Assembly (NCBI RefSeq): GCF_000092825.1
Contig: NC_014168.1
Location: 2,037,946 to 2,101,945, forward strand
Length of the DNA stretch: 64,000 bases
Reading direction: 5' to 3'
Source: Segniliparus rotundus DSM 44985
GTDB lineage: Bacteria > Actinomycetota > Actinomycetes > Mycobacteriales > Mycobacteriaceae
This document shows, in pieces, positions 35,590 through 45,764 of this stretch. Under the pieces are notes generated by a model. That model saw nothing but the letters and a program-made list of their open reading frames with translations, did no database searches and had not been told where the DNA came from. Position numbers and translations under genes: made by a program. The stretch's first letter is position 1, and each line of letters opens with the position of its first letter.

Positions 35590-36432
35590 TCAAATCACCT
35601 GTTCCGGAAGTAAAAGGCCAATGATCTGCGTGGCCACCACGTTCAACACAAACGTGGAGAGCACGCCCAGCACCACGGCGGCGTTCACCGATTCGGCCAC
35701 CCCTCGAGGGCCGAACTTCGTCTCGAGCCCGCGCTGGCACGCGATGACGACCACAACGACGCCGAAGAAGAGCGCCTTGCCGACCGCGACGTAGACGTCC
35801 GAAAGCTTTGCGAACGCCCCCAATGAGCCGAGGTAGCTGCCTGGAGTCACATCCTGGTACATCACCGCGAGAATATAGCCCGCCGCCATGGTGATGAAGA
35901 CGATGAACAGGCACAACAACGGAGCGACCAGGAGCATGGCGGCGAGCCTCGGAGCGACCAGGCGCTGCGTCGGGTTGATGCCGATCACCCGCATCGCGTC
36001 GATTTCTTCGCGGATAGTCCTGGCCCCGAGATCTGCCGCGATGGCCGAACCGGCCGCCCCGCCGAGCAGGAGCGCGGCGACGATCGGGGCGCCTTGGCGG
36101 ATGACGGCGAGGCCGCCCGCCGCGCCGGTGAGCGAGGCAGCGCCGACCTGCTGGGTGATGTTGCCGACCTGGACCATGACGATGACGCCGAACGGGATCG
36201 AGACCAAGAGCGACGGCAACGCCGTGACGCTGGTGATGAACCAGCACTGGCGGATGGTCTCCCTCAGAGGGTAGCGCAGCATGACGCTGTCCACGACGAG
36301 ATAGCGGAAGGCGTCCGCCGCGAGCATGAACCAGCGGCCGAGCGTGCGCAGACTGGTGAGGACGGTGTCGAAAAGATAGGAGACGAAGCGCTCAACGATC
36401 GAAGGACGGCCAGCCTGTTGCGTCGTCGTCAT
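35590..36432 (-). CDS. yrbEA: YrbEA, MlaE-type permease subunit of the Mce ABC importer
   Basis: 280 residues. MlaE-type permease with GAPIVAALLLGGAAGSAIAA and DLGARTIREEIDAMRVIGIN, the same coupling-helix signature as YrbEB. First gene of the mce series. No Shine-Dalgarno precedes ATG 36432, but this ATG overlaps as ATGA the stop of a 22-codon leaderless ORF, so translation is probably coupled to it. Confidence 0.92.
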   Translation of the reverse strand: MTTTQQAGRPSIVERFVSYLFDTVLTSLRTLGRWFMLAADAFRYLVVDSVMLRYPLRETIRQCWFITSVTALPSLLVSIPFGVIVMVQVGNITQQVGAASLTGAAGGLAVIRQGAPIVAALLLGGAAGSAIAADLGARTIREEIDAMRVIGINPTQRLVAPRLAAMLLVAPLLCLFIVFITMAAGYILAVMYQDVTPGSYLGSLGAFAKLSDVYVAVGKALFFGVVVVVIACQRGLETKFGPRGVAESVNAAVVLGVLSTFVLNVVATQIIGLLLPEQVI

Positions 36433-36497
36433 CGGCGCTCGGCCCTGCTGGCGAACCCTGTGCCGTATTGCGTACAGAGAGTTGTGGGCGCAATCAC
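36429..36497 (-). CDS. Leaderless 22-codon ORF coupled to yrbEA
   Basis: GTG 36497 lies seven bases after TAACAT (36510-36505). It encodes 22 residues (VIAPTTLCTQYGTGFASRAE plus RR) and stops at TGA sharing ATGA with the yrbEA start. It may only deliver ribosomes to yrbEA, or act as a leader peptide; it contains one Cys and no run of any amino acid. Confidence 0.45.
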   Translation of the reverse strand: MIAPTTLCTQYGTGFASRAERR

Positions 36498-36559
36498 GGC
36501 CAGAATGTTACCAGTGCGTTGTCCCACAGGCATCCTTAGCTCGCTGAACCGCGTTTCGC

Positions 36560-37045
36560 TCATAGTTCGCACGGCAAGTCGACGGTCGGCGACTCGCCGT
36601 ATGTCCGCTGCCGGTCGTCGTCGGCGAAAGCCCAGACCATCATGTGATACGTGCGAACCGCTTCGCTTTTGCACCTTCTGGTCTGATCGAAAACCGACGT
36701 TTTGCCGAACCGCTGCTCCAGCGGGCTATTGGCGACGAAGAGGTTGTAGAAGGCGCCGGAAAGATACAGCTCGCGGTGCAGCTCCACCCGCAAGTACTGC
36801 GTGTGGACAGAAGCCCCTCGGCATGTCTGCTTGGCCCCCCACTGCAAGAAACCGTCGACGACGCGGATCGGAGCGTAGAACGTCTCGCAATGGTTGTCTG
36901 GCGCCCAGTCGAGGACGAGGTCTGGTTCCGGTCCGGCGAAAGCCTGAGGGCTCAACGCTGTCAAGCCGAACATCAACGCCACCGCCGCAGCACGTCGCAA
37001 GTAGCCTCGCATCCTCTCCCTTGTCATCGCTCGCTTGTTTCTCAT
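36560..37045 (-). CDS. Secreted hypothetical protein
   Basis: 161 residues. Signal peptide (about residues 12-37, RRAAAVALMFGLTALSPQAF) and a mature domain of about 120 residues with four cysteines (NHCETF, KQTCRG, RRCKSE, DLPCEL), probably two disulfides. No family recognised. Promoter TTGAAC, 18 bases, TATGCT (5' end near 37060) puts the RNA start within a few bases of ATG 37045, which I therefore choose; the frame starts at 37060. Confidence 0.6.
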   Translation of the reverse strand: MRNKRAMTRERMRGYLRRAAAVALMFGLTALSPQAFAGPEPDLVLDWAPDNHCETFYAPIRVVDGFLQWGAKQTCRGASVHTQYLRVELHRELYLSGAFYNLFVANSPLEQRFGKTSVFDQTRRCKSEAVRTYHMMVWAFADDDRQRTYGESPTVDLPCEL

Positions 37046-37205
37046 GGATTCGCACAGCATACAATGTGCCTAGTGTCACGTTCAAGCGACATGGTCATCG
37101 GAGCCATTGCGGCACTCGGAAGCTGTTTCCATCTCACCCCCGACCAGCTCTGCGCGCCCGTTGACGAACGGCCCGATACATCGACGGGCAGCAACACTCG
37201 CGACC

Positions 37206-38240
37206 TCAGTCGGTGAGGAGTGCCAGAATCCGATCGCCCGTCGCCACAGTGCCCAGGCCCGCAGGACGGTCGGCGAGATGGCTCGCAACCGCCCGGCGCA
37301 CCCGCTCGGCGGCAGCGGGCTCGCCGACATGGTCGAGCAGCAACGCCACCGAGAGCACTGCCGCTGTCGGATCGGCCCGATCTGTGCCCGCGATATCGGG
37401 CGCGCTGCCGTGCACCGGCTCGAACATGCTCGGAAACGCGCCCTCGGGGTTGATGTTCCCGCTCGCGGCAAGACCGATGCCGCCGGTGATCGCCGCGGCG
37501 AGGTCCGTGATGATGTCGCCGAACAGGTTGTCGGTGACGATCACGTCGAACTGGCCCGGATTGGCCACGAGATGGATCGTCGTTGCGTCGACATGCTGAT
37601 AGCCGACTTCGACCTCCGGATACTCCGAGCCGACTTCGGCGACGGTCCTGGACCACAACGATCCCGCGTTGGTCAACACATTCGTCTTGTGCACGAGCGT
37701 GAGCTTCTTGCGTCTGGACTGGGCCTGGCGGAAGCCTTCGCGCACCAAGCGCTCCACGGCGTAGGCGGTGTTGACGCTCACCTCGGTGGCGATCTCGTGC
37801 GGGGTGCCGGAACGGATGGAGCCGCCAACGCCGCCGTACGGCCCCTCGGTGCCCTCACGGACCACGACGAGGTCGATCTCGGGGTCGCCCGCGAGCGGCG
37901 ACAGCACGCCCGGAAAGCTGCGCGCCGGGCGCAGGTTCACATAGTGGTCGAACGCGAAACGGAGCTTGAGCAGCAATCCCCGCTCCAAGAGGCCGCTCGG
38001 GACCTTGTGATCGCGAGGGTCGCCGCCAATCGCGCCCAGGAGCAAGACCTGCTGCGTTTTCAGCTCCTCCAGGACGGAATCCGCAAGGACCTCGCCCGTG
38101 GCGAGGTAGCGCCCCGCGCCGAGTTCGTAGGTCGTCGCCTCCACGCCGGGAAGCACAGCGTCCAGCACGCGCAGCGCCTGCTGGATCACTTCCGGGCCGA
38201 TCCCGTCGCCGGGGATCACGCCCAACTTGAGCCCGCTCAT
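37206..38240 (-). CDS. leuB: 3-Isopropylmalate dehydrogenase
   Basis: 344 residues. NAD-dependent oxidative decarboxylation of 3-isopropylmalate, leucine pathway. Seen: [50 protein letters not shown] (active-site Lys), and the metal-binding [23 protein letters not shown] 38240 overlaps the serA stop as ATGA, so serA-leuB form an operon, a pairing I recall from mycobacteria (serA1-leuB). Confidence 0.95.
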   Translation of the reverse strand: MSGLKLGVIPGDGIGPEVIQQALRVLDAVLPGVEATTYELGAGRYLATGEVLADSVLEELKTQQVLLLGAIGGDPRDHKVPSGLLERGLLLKLRFAFDHYVNLRPARSFPGVLSPLAGDPEIDLVVVREGTEGPYGGVGGSIRSGTPHEIATEVSVNTAYAVERLVREGFRQAQSRRKKLTLVHKTNVLTNAGSLWSRTVAEVGSEYPEVEVGYQHVDATTIHLVANPGQFDVIVTDNLFGDIITDLAAAITGGIGLAASGNINPEGAFPSMFEPVHGSAPDIAGTDRADPTAAVLSVALLLDHVGEPAAAERVRRAVASHLADRPAGLGTVATGDRILALLTD

Positions 38241-39832
38241 CGGAGATCGACCTCGACGAGGCTGGTCGCTTCCACCGAATCCGCCACTGCGTGGCGCAAG
38301 TCCGCGGGGATCTCGTTGTCCACGCGAAGCACCATAGTCGCGCCGTCGCCGCTCGCGTCGTGGCTCACGGCAGCTGCTTGGATGTTCACCCCCGCGTCGC
38401 CGAGCAAGGTGCCGACCTTGCCGAGCGCGCCGGGGCGGTCGGCGTAGCTGATGACGAGGTTGAAGCCCTCGGCCCGCAAATCGAAGCCGCGACGACCGAC
38501 ACTGGTGATCTTCGCGACCTGGTCACGGCCGGCGAGCGTTCCCGCCACCTGCGACGTGCTGCCGTCCGCCGCGACTGCGAGCACCTCGACCAGGCTCCGA
38601 TGGTTCGGGCTCTCCTGCTCGGTCCGCACAACGTGGCTCAAGCCCCGGCCCTCGGCCACCTGTGCGGCGTTCACGAAGGTCACCGGGGTTTCCACCAAGC
38701 CGGACAGGAAGCCGCGCAGCGCCGCAAGCCCGAGGACCCCGACCGGCTCCGCGGCCAATTCGCCGTAAACTTTGATCTCCAAAGCGACAGCCGCCTGCTC
38801 GGCCACAGCCGCGAGCAGCACGCCCAGCTTGCGCGCCAAGTCCAGCCACGGCAGCACTTCTTCGCCGACCGGGCCGGCCGAGACGTTCACCGCTTCGGGC
38901 ACGAACTCGCCCGCGAGCGCGAGCTGCACGCTCTTGGCCACATCCGTTCCAGCGCGATCCTGCGCCTCGACGGTGGAAGCGCCCAGGTGCGGCGTCAGCA
39001 CAACCTGCTCCAGGCCGAACAAGGGGCTCTCGCCGGGGGGCTCCTGCACAAAAACGTCCAGGCCCGCGCTGCGGACATGCCCCGAGGACACTGCGTCGGC
39101 GAGCGCCTGCTCGTCGATCAATCCGCCCCGAGCCGCATTGGCGATGACAACGCCCGGTTTGGTCCTGCGCAGGGCGGCCGCGTCGATGAGCCCGGCGGTC
39201 TCCGGCGTCTTCGGCAAGTGGACAGTGATGAAGTCCGCCTGGGCCAGCAGCTCGTCCAAAGTCACCAGCCTCGCCCCGAGCTGCGCGGCCTTGGCGGCGG
39301 AGACATACGGGTCGTAGGCGAGGATCTCGGTCTCAAACGCCTTGAGCCGCGAAGCGACCAGCTGGCCGATACGCCCGAAGCCCACCACGCCGACCGTTTT
39401 CTGATACAGCTCCACACCGAGGTACGAGGAGCGCTTCCACTGCCCCGCGTGCGTCGTGTCGTTCGCGGGCGGGATTTGACGGGCGGCGGCGAGCAGCAGC
39501 GCCACAGCGTGCTCCGCCGCGGAGTGAATGTTCGAAGTCGGCGCGTTCACCACGAGCACGCCGTTGGCAGTGGCGGCCTCGACGTCGACGTTGTCCAGCC
39601 CGACTCCGGCCCGAGCGACGATCTTGAGGTTCGCCCCGGCCGCCAACGCCTCCGCGTCCACTTGGGTTGCCGAGCGCACGAGCAGCGCGTCAGCCTCGGG
39701 CAAGGCGGCGAGCAACGCCTCCCGGTCGGTCCCAGTCACCCACCGCACCTCGACTTGATCGCCGAGGGCGGCCACAGTCGACTCGGCGAGCTTGTCGGCG
39801 ATCAGCACGATCGGCGGCTTCGGATCAGTCAC
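38237..39832 (-). CDS. serA: D-3-phosphoglycerate dehydrogenase
   Basis: 531 residues, first enzyme of serine synthesis. Substrate/NAD core: [15 protein letters not shown] (Rossmann), catalytic Arg in [13 protein letters not shown], Glu and His in TPHLGAST. The long form has the intervening domain and a C-terminal ACT domain ([20 protein letters not shown]) that binds serine. GTG 39832 has AGGAG five bases upstream and is preferred to GTG 39838. Confidence 0.95.
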   Translation of the reverse strand: MTDPKPPIVLIADKLAESTVAALGDQVEVRWVTGTDREALLAALPEADALLVRSATQVDAEALAAGANLKIVARAGVGLDNVDVEAATANGVLVVNAPTSNIHSAAEHAVALLLAAARQIPPANDTTHAGQWKRSSYLGVELYQKTVGVVGFGRIGQLVASRLKAFETEILAYDPYVSAAKAAQLGARLVTLDELLAQADFITVHLPKTPETAGLIDAAALRRTKPGVVIANAARGGLIDEQALADAVSSGHVRSAGLDVFVQEPPGESPLFGLEQVVLTPHLGASTVEAQDRAGTDVAKSVQLALAGEFVPEAVNVSAGPVGEEVLPWLDLARKLGVLLAAVAEQAAVALEIKVYGELAAEPVGVLGLAALRGFLSGLVETPVTFVNAAQVAEGRGLSHVVRTEQESPNHRSLVEVLAVAADGSTSQVAGTLAGRDQVAKITSVGRRGFDLRAEGFNLVISYADRPGALGKVGTLLGDAGVNIQAAAVSHDASGDGATMVLRVDNEIPADLRHAVADSVEATSLVEVDLR

Positions 39833-39884
39833 AGTCACTCCTCACACGGTCAATATCCGGCGTGTTCTCAGGCTTCGCACAGCC

Positions 39885-39912
39885 CGGTCTGCCAGACTCA
39901 CTCGGTCTGCCA
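39885..39912. repeat. Direct repeat between serA and the protease gene
   Basis: CGGTCTGCCA occurs at 39885-39894 and 39903-39912, start-to-start 18 bases, in the divergent gap between serA and the serine protease. It may be a regulator site; none is known to me with this sequence. Confidence 0.45.
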
Positions 39913-39970
39913 CACTAGATGGCGGCCTCTATCCTGCTAGCGCCTACCCCGTTGTCCGGAGGATCAAGTG

Positions 39971-40648
39971 ATGTTGAAGCGGAGCATCAGAGCTCTCGTC
40001 GCGGGGTGTGCGGGCCTGGCCAGCTTCGCGCCCCTTGCCACCGCCGCCCCGGCCGACGACCGCGTGCCGCTCGGGGGCGGGTCCCCCATCATCGTGGTCG
40101 GGCGGGAAAAGCTGGCATGCACGCTGACAGCGATCGGGCATGACGCGGACGGGAACATCGTCGGACTCACGGCGGGCCACTGCGGCGACCTGAAAGATTC
40201 GGTGATCTCCGAGGTGGCGCAGGAGGCGGGCAGCCTGGGGATTGTGGCGAAAAAAAGGTCCGACCCCGACATCGCTGTGATCCAATTCAACCCGAATCGG
40301 GTGATCCCGACGGCGACCACTGGCAACCTGAAGATCACCGGCCTTTCCCGAGAGCTGCCGCCGCCGCAGAGCTGGGTGTGCAAACTGGGCCGCACGACCG
40401 GCTGGGCCTGCGGGCCGTTGGTGAAGACGAGCAAAAACAAACACATCTCCTCCATGTGCGTCGCGAAGGGCGACTCAGGAGCCCCGGTCGTGATCGGGGG
40501 CACACTGGTGGGGATGCTCAACGAGTACGTCAACCAGTACTTCCTCGACCTCCCGTGCGCGCGCTACGAGGGCGGAACGAACATCGGCGCGGTGCTCGAC
40601 AGCATCGGCCCAGGGGTGGGCGAGGGCTTCGAGCTGGAGCCGGCCTGA
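39971..40648 (+). CDS. Secreted chymotrypsin-like serine protease (S1 type)
   Basis: 225 residues. Signal peptide (about residues 1-26, ALVAGCAGLASFAPLATAAP). Catalytic triad visible: His in GLTAGHCGD, Asp in SDPDIAVIQF, Ser in AKGDSGAPVVIGG. Four Cys around them fit S1 disulfides. It resembles small exported actinobacterial proteases such as Rv1815. GGAGG lies eight bases before ATG 39971, preferred to GTG 39968. Confidence 0.85.
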   Translation: MLKRSIRALVAGCAGLASFAPLATAAPADDRVPLGGGSPIIVVGREKLACTLTAIGHDADGNIVGLTAGHCGDLKDSVISEVAQEAGSLGIVAKKRSDPDIAVIQFNPNRVIPTATTGNLKITGLSRELPPPQSWVCKLGRTTGWACGPLVKTSKNKHISSMCVAKGDSGAPVVIGGTLVGMLNEYVNQYFLDLPCARYEGGTNIGAVLDSIGPGVGEGFELEPA

Positions 40649-40649
40649 T

Positions 40650-41543
40650 CTACTTGCGGGGCCGGTGGATGACCATGCCTTCTTGCGCGGAGCTGGCGAC
40701 ACGCACGCCGCTCTGGGCGTAGAAAGCCCCCGTTGAGAAGCCGCGCAACCCGGCGGCTGCCGGAGATTCGGTCGCGTACAGGTGCCATTGGTCGAAGCGG
40801 ACCGGGCGGTGGAACCACAGCGAGTGGTTGAGCGTGGCGGCGATGATCCGGTCAAACCCCCAGGAGAGCCCGTGCTGGGTGATGATGGAGTCCAGAATCG
40901 TCGTGTCGGAGGCGTACGCAAGAGCCGCCTCGTGCGCACGCGGATCGTCCGGCAGCTCGCCCCGGGTCTTCATCCACACACGGTTGTGCGGCAGCGCCTC
41001 GCCCGCGTCCTTGGCGAGCCAGGAGGGGTTGTTCGCGTACCGCCAATCAATGGGCCTGAGCGCCTCCACGAACAAAGAGAGCTCCTGCTCCATCCCCACG
41101 AATGTCTCTTCCAGCTCGGGCAAAGCCGTTGGCTCCGGGACGGCGGGCATCTGCGAGGAATGCTCCAGGCCCGGCCTGCTGTGGAAGTAGGCGAGCAGCG
41201 CGGTCGCGATCACCTCGCCTTTCTGGCGCACCAGCACGTGGCGGTTCGCGATGGACCGCTCGTCGCGCAAACTGGAAACCTGGAACTCGATCGGCAGGCT
41301 GACATCGCCTCCGCGAATGAAATGGGTCTGCGCCGTGTGCAGGCCGAGCGCGGGCGACTTCACCGTCCGGCCGGCCGCGACAACCGCCTGAGCGACGATC
41401 TGGCCGCCGTACGTTCGGGAGCCGACCTTGCTCGGATGCTGGCCGATGAACGTGCCGTCACCGCCGTCTGCAAGGTCGAGAATGCCGAGCAGCTCTTGGA
41501 AATCGCCGCTGGCGTCGTCGATCAGGGATTGCGCTGAAGTCAT
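40650..41543 (-). CDS. tesB: Acyl-CoA thioesterase II
   Basis: 297 residues, double-hotdog thioesterase that hydrolyses medium/long acyl-CoA. Seen: first hotdog with RTYGGQIVAQAVVAAGRTV and LHTAQTHFIRGGDVSLPIEF, second with the catalytic region ALAYASDTTILDSIITQHGL and LNHSLWFHRPVRFDQWHLY. ATG 41543 is six bases after TAGAGT (41555-41550), leaderless. Follows pyk, as tesB1 follows pykA in mycobacteria. Confidence 0.93.
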   Translation of the reverse strand: MTSAQSLIDDASGDFQELLGILDLADGGDGTFIGQHPSKVGSRTYGGQIVAQAVVAAGRTVKSPALGLHTAQTHFIRGGDVSLPIEFQVSSLRDERSIANRHVLVRQKGEVIATALLAYFHSRPGLEHSSQMPAVPEPTALPELEETFVGMEQELSLFVEALRPIDWRYANNPSWLAKDAGEALPHNRVWMKTRGELPDDPRAHEAALAYASDTTILDSIITQHGLSWGFDRIIAATLNHSLWFHRPVRFDQWHLYATESPAAAGLRGFSTGAFYAQSGVRVASSAQEGMVIHRPRK

Positions 41544-41584
41544 CCGGCGACTCTACCAACGCGCGCCGCGGCGCAGCGCCGACG

Positions 41585-43006
41585 CTAGTGGTCGTGTTCG
41601 CCGATGCGGTGGGCGTTGATCGTGTTGGTGGAGCCCACCGTCCCCGGCGGGGCTCCTGCCACGACAATGACCAAGTCGCCTTGCTCGTACCGTTTGATGT
41701 CCAGCAGGGCCTGGTCCACCAGCCGGATCATCGAGTCGGTGGAGTCCACTTGCGGCACGATGAACGTTTCCACGCCCCACGACAACGCGAGCCTGCTGCG
41801 GACCGCGGGCACCGGGGTGAACGCGAGCAACGGCAACGCGCTGTGCAATCGGGCGAGACGACGAACCGTGTCGCCGGACTGCGTGAAAGCGACCAGCGCC
41901 TTCGCCTCCAACCGCTCCCCGATGTCTTTGGCCGAGTACGAGATGACGCCGCTTTTCGTCCTCGGTATCCGGATGAGCGGCGCGATGAGCGCGGGCTCCT
42001 TCTCCGCCGCCGCGAGGATCCGGGCCAGCGTGCGGACCGCGACGAAGACGTGCTTGCCGACGGAGGTCTCCCCCGACAGCATGACCGCGTCCGCGCCGTC
42101 GAACACCGCGTTGGCGGCGTCGGACGCCTCCGCCCTCGTGGGGGTGGCGTTCTCGATCATCGACTCCAGCACCTGGGTCGCCACGATCACCGGCTTCGCG
42201 TTGGCCCTGGCGAGCTGGATCGCGCGCTTCTGGACCGCTGGCACGTCTTCGAGGGGCAGCTCGACGCCCAAATCGCCTCGGGCCACCATGACCGCGTCGA
42301 ACGCGAGGATCACCTCTTCGAGCTGGTCCCCCACCGCCTCTGGCTTCTCCAGCTTCGCGATGACCGGGACGCGCCTGCCGACTCGGTCCATCACCTCGTG
42401 GACCAGACGCACGTCGTCGGGCGAGCGGACGAAGGACAGCGCGACCCAGTCCACCCCGAGCCGCAGGGCGAACTCGAGGTCCTCGGTGTCCTTCTCCGAC
42501 AACGCCGGAGCCGAGACGTTCACACCGGGCAGGGAGATGCCTTTGTTGTTGCTGACCGGACCGCCCTCGTACACCTGGCAGACCACGTCGTTGCCCTCGA
42601 CGCGCAACGCCCGCAGCCCGACCTTGCCGTCGTCGATGAGCAGGGTGTCCCCCGCGACGACGTCGTTCGCGAGCTGCTTGTAGGTGGTAGAAACCCGGTC
42701 GTGGGATCCTTCAATGTCATCGACCGTGATCCGGACGGTCTCGCCGGTCGCCCAGATGGTGCGCCCCTCGGCGAAGCGGCCAAGCCGGATTTTCGGCCCT
42801 TGCAGATCGGCCATGATCCCCACCGCTCGGCCGGTCTGGTCGGAAGCCTCGCGCACCCAGTGGTACATCTGCTCGTGGTCCGGGTGGTCCCCGTGGCTGA
42901 AGTTCAGCCGCGCCACATCCAGACCCGCTTCGACGAGAGCTTTGACTTTTTGAGCAGACGCGGTGGCAGGGCCCAAGGTGCAGACGATCTTTGTGTGGCG
43001 AGTCAT
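41585..43006 (-). CDS. pyk: Pyruvate kinase
   Basis: 473 residues, normal length. Last ATP-making step of glycolysis. Seen: KIVCTLGPATASAQKVKALV, VARLNFSHGDHPDHE, IAKLEKPEAVGDQLEEVILA (catalytic Lys), MVARGDLGVELPLEDVPAVQ (Mg site), and a C-terminal regulatory domain. ATG 43006 is seven bases after TAGGCT (43019-43014), which contains the lgt stop codon. Confidence 0.95.
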   Translation of the reverse strand: MTRHTKIVCTLGPATASAQKVKALVEAGLDVARLNFSHGDHPDHEQMYHWVREASDQTGRAVGIMADLQGPKIRLGRFAEGRTIWATGETVRITVDDIEGSHDRVSTTYKQLANDVVAGDTLLIDDGKVGLRALRVEGNDVVCQVYEGGPVSNNKGISLPGVNVSAPALSEKDTEDLEFALRLGVDWVALSFVRSPDDVRLVHEVMDRVGRRVPVIAKLEKPEAVGDQLEEVILAFDAVMVARGDLGVELPLEDVPAVQKRAIQLARANAKPVIVATQVLESMIENATPTRAEASDAANAVFDGADAVMLSGETSVGKHVFVAVRTLARILAAAEKEPALIAPLIRIPRTKSGVISYSAKDIGERLEAKALVAFTQSGDTVRRLARLHSALPLLAFTPVPAVRSRLALSWGVETFIVPQVDSTDSMIRLVDQALLDIKRYEQGDLVIVVAGAPPGTVGSTNTINAHRIGEHDH

Positions 43007-43016
43007 ACCGAAGAGC

Positions 43017-44021
43017 CTAGTCGGATTGCTCAGCCGGTCCGACTTCGGATGAGTGAACGTCAGATATCGGCGACAGTTCGGAGGAAGCAGACTCCTCCGG
43101 CTGGGCGGGTTTCTCGGGCTCATCGGCGGGTTTGCCCCCTCGGGCCGCTTCGATCTCTTCGGGAAGCTCTTTGCCTTTTTTCGCGAACAGGAAATACGCC
43201 AAAGCGCCGATGATGAGCAAGCTCGATGTGTAGACGTTGACGCGATAGCCGCAGATCGTCGTCGCCGGGTCGATCCGAACGAATTCCAAACCGAGCCTGC
43301 CGAGGCTGTAACCGGCGACATAGAGCGCGAAAAGCCTGCCGTGGCCGATCTTGAACCGGCGGTCGAGCGCCACAAGGACCGCCGCGACGGCGAGGTTCCA
43401 GCACGCTTCGTACAGAAAGGTGGGGTGGACGAGCTTGCCGCTGAGCTCCATCTCCCCGCCGAGCCACGGCCTGCCGTCCGAGACGCCGTACACGTTGTCC
43501 ACCGCGCCGTCGCGAATGCGCTCGTACAGCCGCAACCCCCACCAGTGGTTCGTCTCCCGCCCGAACAGCTCTTGGTTGAAATAATTGCCGAACCGCCCGA
43601 TCGCCGAAGCCACGATGACGGGCGGGGCGACCGCGTCGGCGAACGCCGGCAGCGGGATTCCTTTGCGGCGGCAACCGATCCAAGCGCCCACGCCGCCCAA
43701 TGCGACCGCGCCCCAGATCCCCAGGCCGCCTTCCCAAATGAAGAGGGCATGCACTGGGGAGCGGCCCTGGCCGCCGAAGTAGGTGCGCCAGTCGGTCGCG
43801 ACATGGTAGAGCCGACCGCCGATCAGGCCGAACGGCACTGCGATCAGCGCCACGTCCACCACGTCCTCGCGGCGACCGCCTCGGGCGGTCCATCGCTTTG
43901 TGCCCCACCAGCACGCGAGCAAAATGCCCGCCAAAATGCAGAGCGCGTAGGCCCGGATCGGAATCGGCCCAAGGAACCAGACCCCCTGGGGGGGCGAGGG
44001 TATATACGCCAGAGTTGCCAC
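43017..44021 (-). CDS. lgt: Prolipoprotein diacylglyceryl transferase
   Basis: 334 residues, multi-pass membrane enzyme that attaches diacylglycerol to the lipobox Cys of lipoproteins such as MceE and the LppP/LprE protein here. Seen: [30 protein letters not shown], the Lgt signature [19 protein letters not shown] and [13 protein letters not shown] charged tail of about 55 residues follows, as in other actinobacteria. GTG 44021 is eight bases after TAAGGT (44035-44030). Confidence 0.93.
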   Translation of the reverse strand: MATLAYIPSPPQGVWFLGPIPIRAYALCILAGILLACWWGTKRWTARGGRREDVVDVALIAVPFGLIGGRLYHVATDWRTYFGGQGRSPVHALFIWEGGLGIWGAVALGGVGAWIGCRRKGIPLPAFADAVAPPVIVASAIGRFGNYFNQELFGRETNHWWGLRLYERIRDGAVDNVYGVSDGRPWLGGEMELSGKLVHPTFLYEACWNLAVAAVLVALDRRFKIGHGRLFALYVAGYSLGRLGLEFVRIDPATTICGYRVNVYTSSLLIIGALAYFLFAKKGKELPEEIEAARGGKPADEPEKPAQPEESASSELSPISDVHSSEVGPAEQSD

Positions 44022-44194
44022 GCGAAGACACCTTACCCGTCGCACGGGCCAGTCACCTCTGGTTGCCGCCGCCTCCTCCGTGTCGGTGTAGCGTAGAACA
44101 CAAAGCGGCAACGTCTATTGCCAAAGCCATTCGGCAGCGGACGTGCGCGCGCTCTCGAGGAACCATGAGCACTCCCGATGGAAAAGGAGAAACC

Positions 44195-45712
44195 GTGAAA
44201 CACGCAGCACCGGGCGCCGAGGGGAGCGCGCTCACTTTCCAAGCAAGCTACGACAACTTCATCGGCGGCGAATGGACCGCGCCTGTCGAAGGCGGATACT
44301 TCGACAACCCCTCGCCCGTGGACGGCCGCGTGTTCACCAAGATCGCCCGCAGCACCGAGGCGGACGTGGATCTGGCGCTGGACGCGGCGCATCGGGCCGC
44401 GGACACATGGGGCGCCACTTCGGTGACCGAGCGGGCCAATCTCCTGCTGAAGGTCGCCGACCGCCTCGAAGAGAACCTCACCGCGTTGGCCGTCGCCGAG
44501 ACCTGGGACAACGGCAAGCCGATCCGGGAAAGCCTCGGAGCCGACCTGCCCTTGGCCGTGGACCAGTTCCGGTACTTCGCCTCAGCGATCCGCAGCCAGG
44601 AGGGCGGCGTCTCCGAGATCGACGCGGACACCGTGGCGTACCACTTCCACGAGCCGCTCGGCGTCGTCGGGCAGATCATCCCGTGGAACTTCCCGCTGCT
44701 CATGGCAGCGTGGAAACTCGCGCCCGCGCTGGCAGCGGGCAACTGCGTCGTCATCAAACCCGCCGAGCAGACCCCGGCCTCGATCATGGTGCTCATGGAG
44801 ATCATCGGCGACATGTTGCCGCCGGGCGTGTTGAACGTCGTCAACGGCTTCGGCCCTGAGGCCGGCAAATCCCTCGCCTCCAGCCCGAAGATCGCGAAAG
44901 TCGCGTTCACCGGCGAGACCAGCACGGGCAAACTCATCCTGCAATACGCGACCGAGAACCTCATCCCGGTGACCTTGGAGCTGGGCGGCAAAAGCCCGAA
45001 CATCTTCTTGTCCGACGTGATGGCCAAGGACGACGACTTCCTCGACAAAGCAGTCGAAGGCTTCGTGATGTTCGCGCTCAACCAGGGCGAGGTGTGCACT
45101 TGTCCGTCGCGCGCCATTGTCTGCGCCGACATCTACGACGAGTTCATCGCGCGCTGTGTCGAGCGGACCAGGGCCATCAAAGGCGGCGACCCGTTGGACG
45201 AGGAGACCATGATCGGGGCCCAGGCCAGCGCCGAGCAACAAGAGAAAATCCTCAAGTACATCGACATCGGCAAAGCCGAAGGCGCGCAGTTGCTGATCGG
45301 CGGCAACGAGCGCGTGGTGGACGAGCACCCGAACGGCCACTATGTCGAGCCGACTATCTTCAAGGGCACGAACACGATGCGGATCTTCCAGGAGGAGATC
45401 TTCGGCCCGGTTCTCTCGGTGACCACATGCGACTCTGTGGACGAGGCGTTGAAGATCGCCAACGACACCCAGTACGGCCTGGGGGCCGGTGTGTGGACCC
45501 GCGATATGAACACCGCCTACCGGCTCGGCCGGGGCTTGAAAGCAGGCCGAGTGTGGACGAATTGCTACCACGCGTACCCCGCGCACGCGGCGTTCGGCGG
45601 CTACAAGAAGTCCGGGATCGGACGCGAGAACCACAAGATGATGCTGGAACACTACCAACAGACGAAAAACTTGCTGGTCAGCTACGCGGCGAACAAAGTC
45701 GGCTTCTTCTGA
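44195..45712 (+). CDS. NAD-dependent aldehyde dehydrogenase (acetaldehyde/ExaC-like)
   Basis: 505 residues. Seen: [49 protein letters not shown], Glu in [12 protein letters not shown], catalytic Cys in [24 protein letters not shown], and the C-terminal [20 protein letters not shown], a combination typical of the ExaC/AldB group and mycobacterial Rv0458. GTG 44195 has AAGGAG five bases upstream; ATG 44165 in frame is an alternative with GAGG. Leader of roughly 90 bases from TAGCGT near 44088. Confidence 0.85.
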   Translation: MKHAAPGAEGSALTFQASYDNFIGGEWTAPVEGGYFDNPSPVDGRVFTKIARSTEADVDLALDAAHRAADTWGATSVTERANLLLKVADRLEENLTALAVAETWDNGKPIRESLGADLPLAVDQFRYFASAIRSQEGGVSEIDADTVAYHFHEPLGVVGQIIPWNFPLLMAAWKLAPALAAGNCVVIKPAEQTPASIMVLMEIIGDMLPPGVLNVVNGFGPEAGKSLASSPKIAKVAFTGETSTGKLILQYATENLIPVTLELGGKSPNIFLSDVMAKDDDFLDKAVEGFVMFALNQGEVCTCPSRAIVCADIYDEFIARCVERTRAIKGGDPLDEETMIGAQASAEQQEKILKYIDIGKAEGAQLLIGGNERVVDEHPNGHYVEPTIFKGTNTMRIFQEEIFGPVLSVTTCDSVDEALKIANDTQYGLGAGVWTRDMNTAYRLGRGLKAGRVWTNCYHAYPAHAAFGGYKKSGIGRENHKMMLEHYQQTKNLLVSYAANKVGFF

Positions 45713-45764
45713 CCGACCGGCTCGGCGCGAGGCGGCCCAAGGGGTGCGCAGCGACCGGGGTTTC

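Noticed and set aside
36644-37216. Plus-strand ORF over the secreted protein and the gap before leuB
   Set aside because: It is mostly antisense to the secreted protein; the free part (37080-37216) has no start signals.
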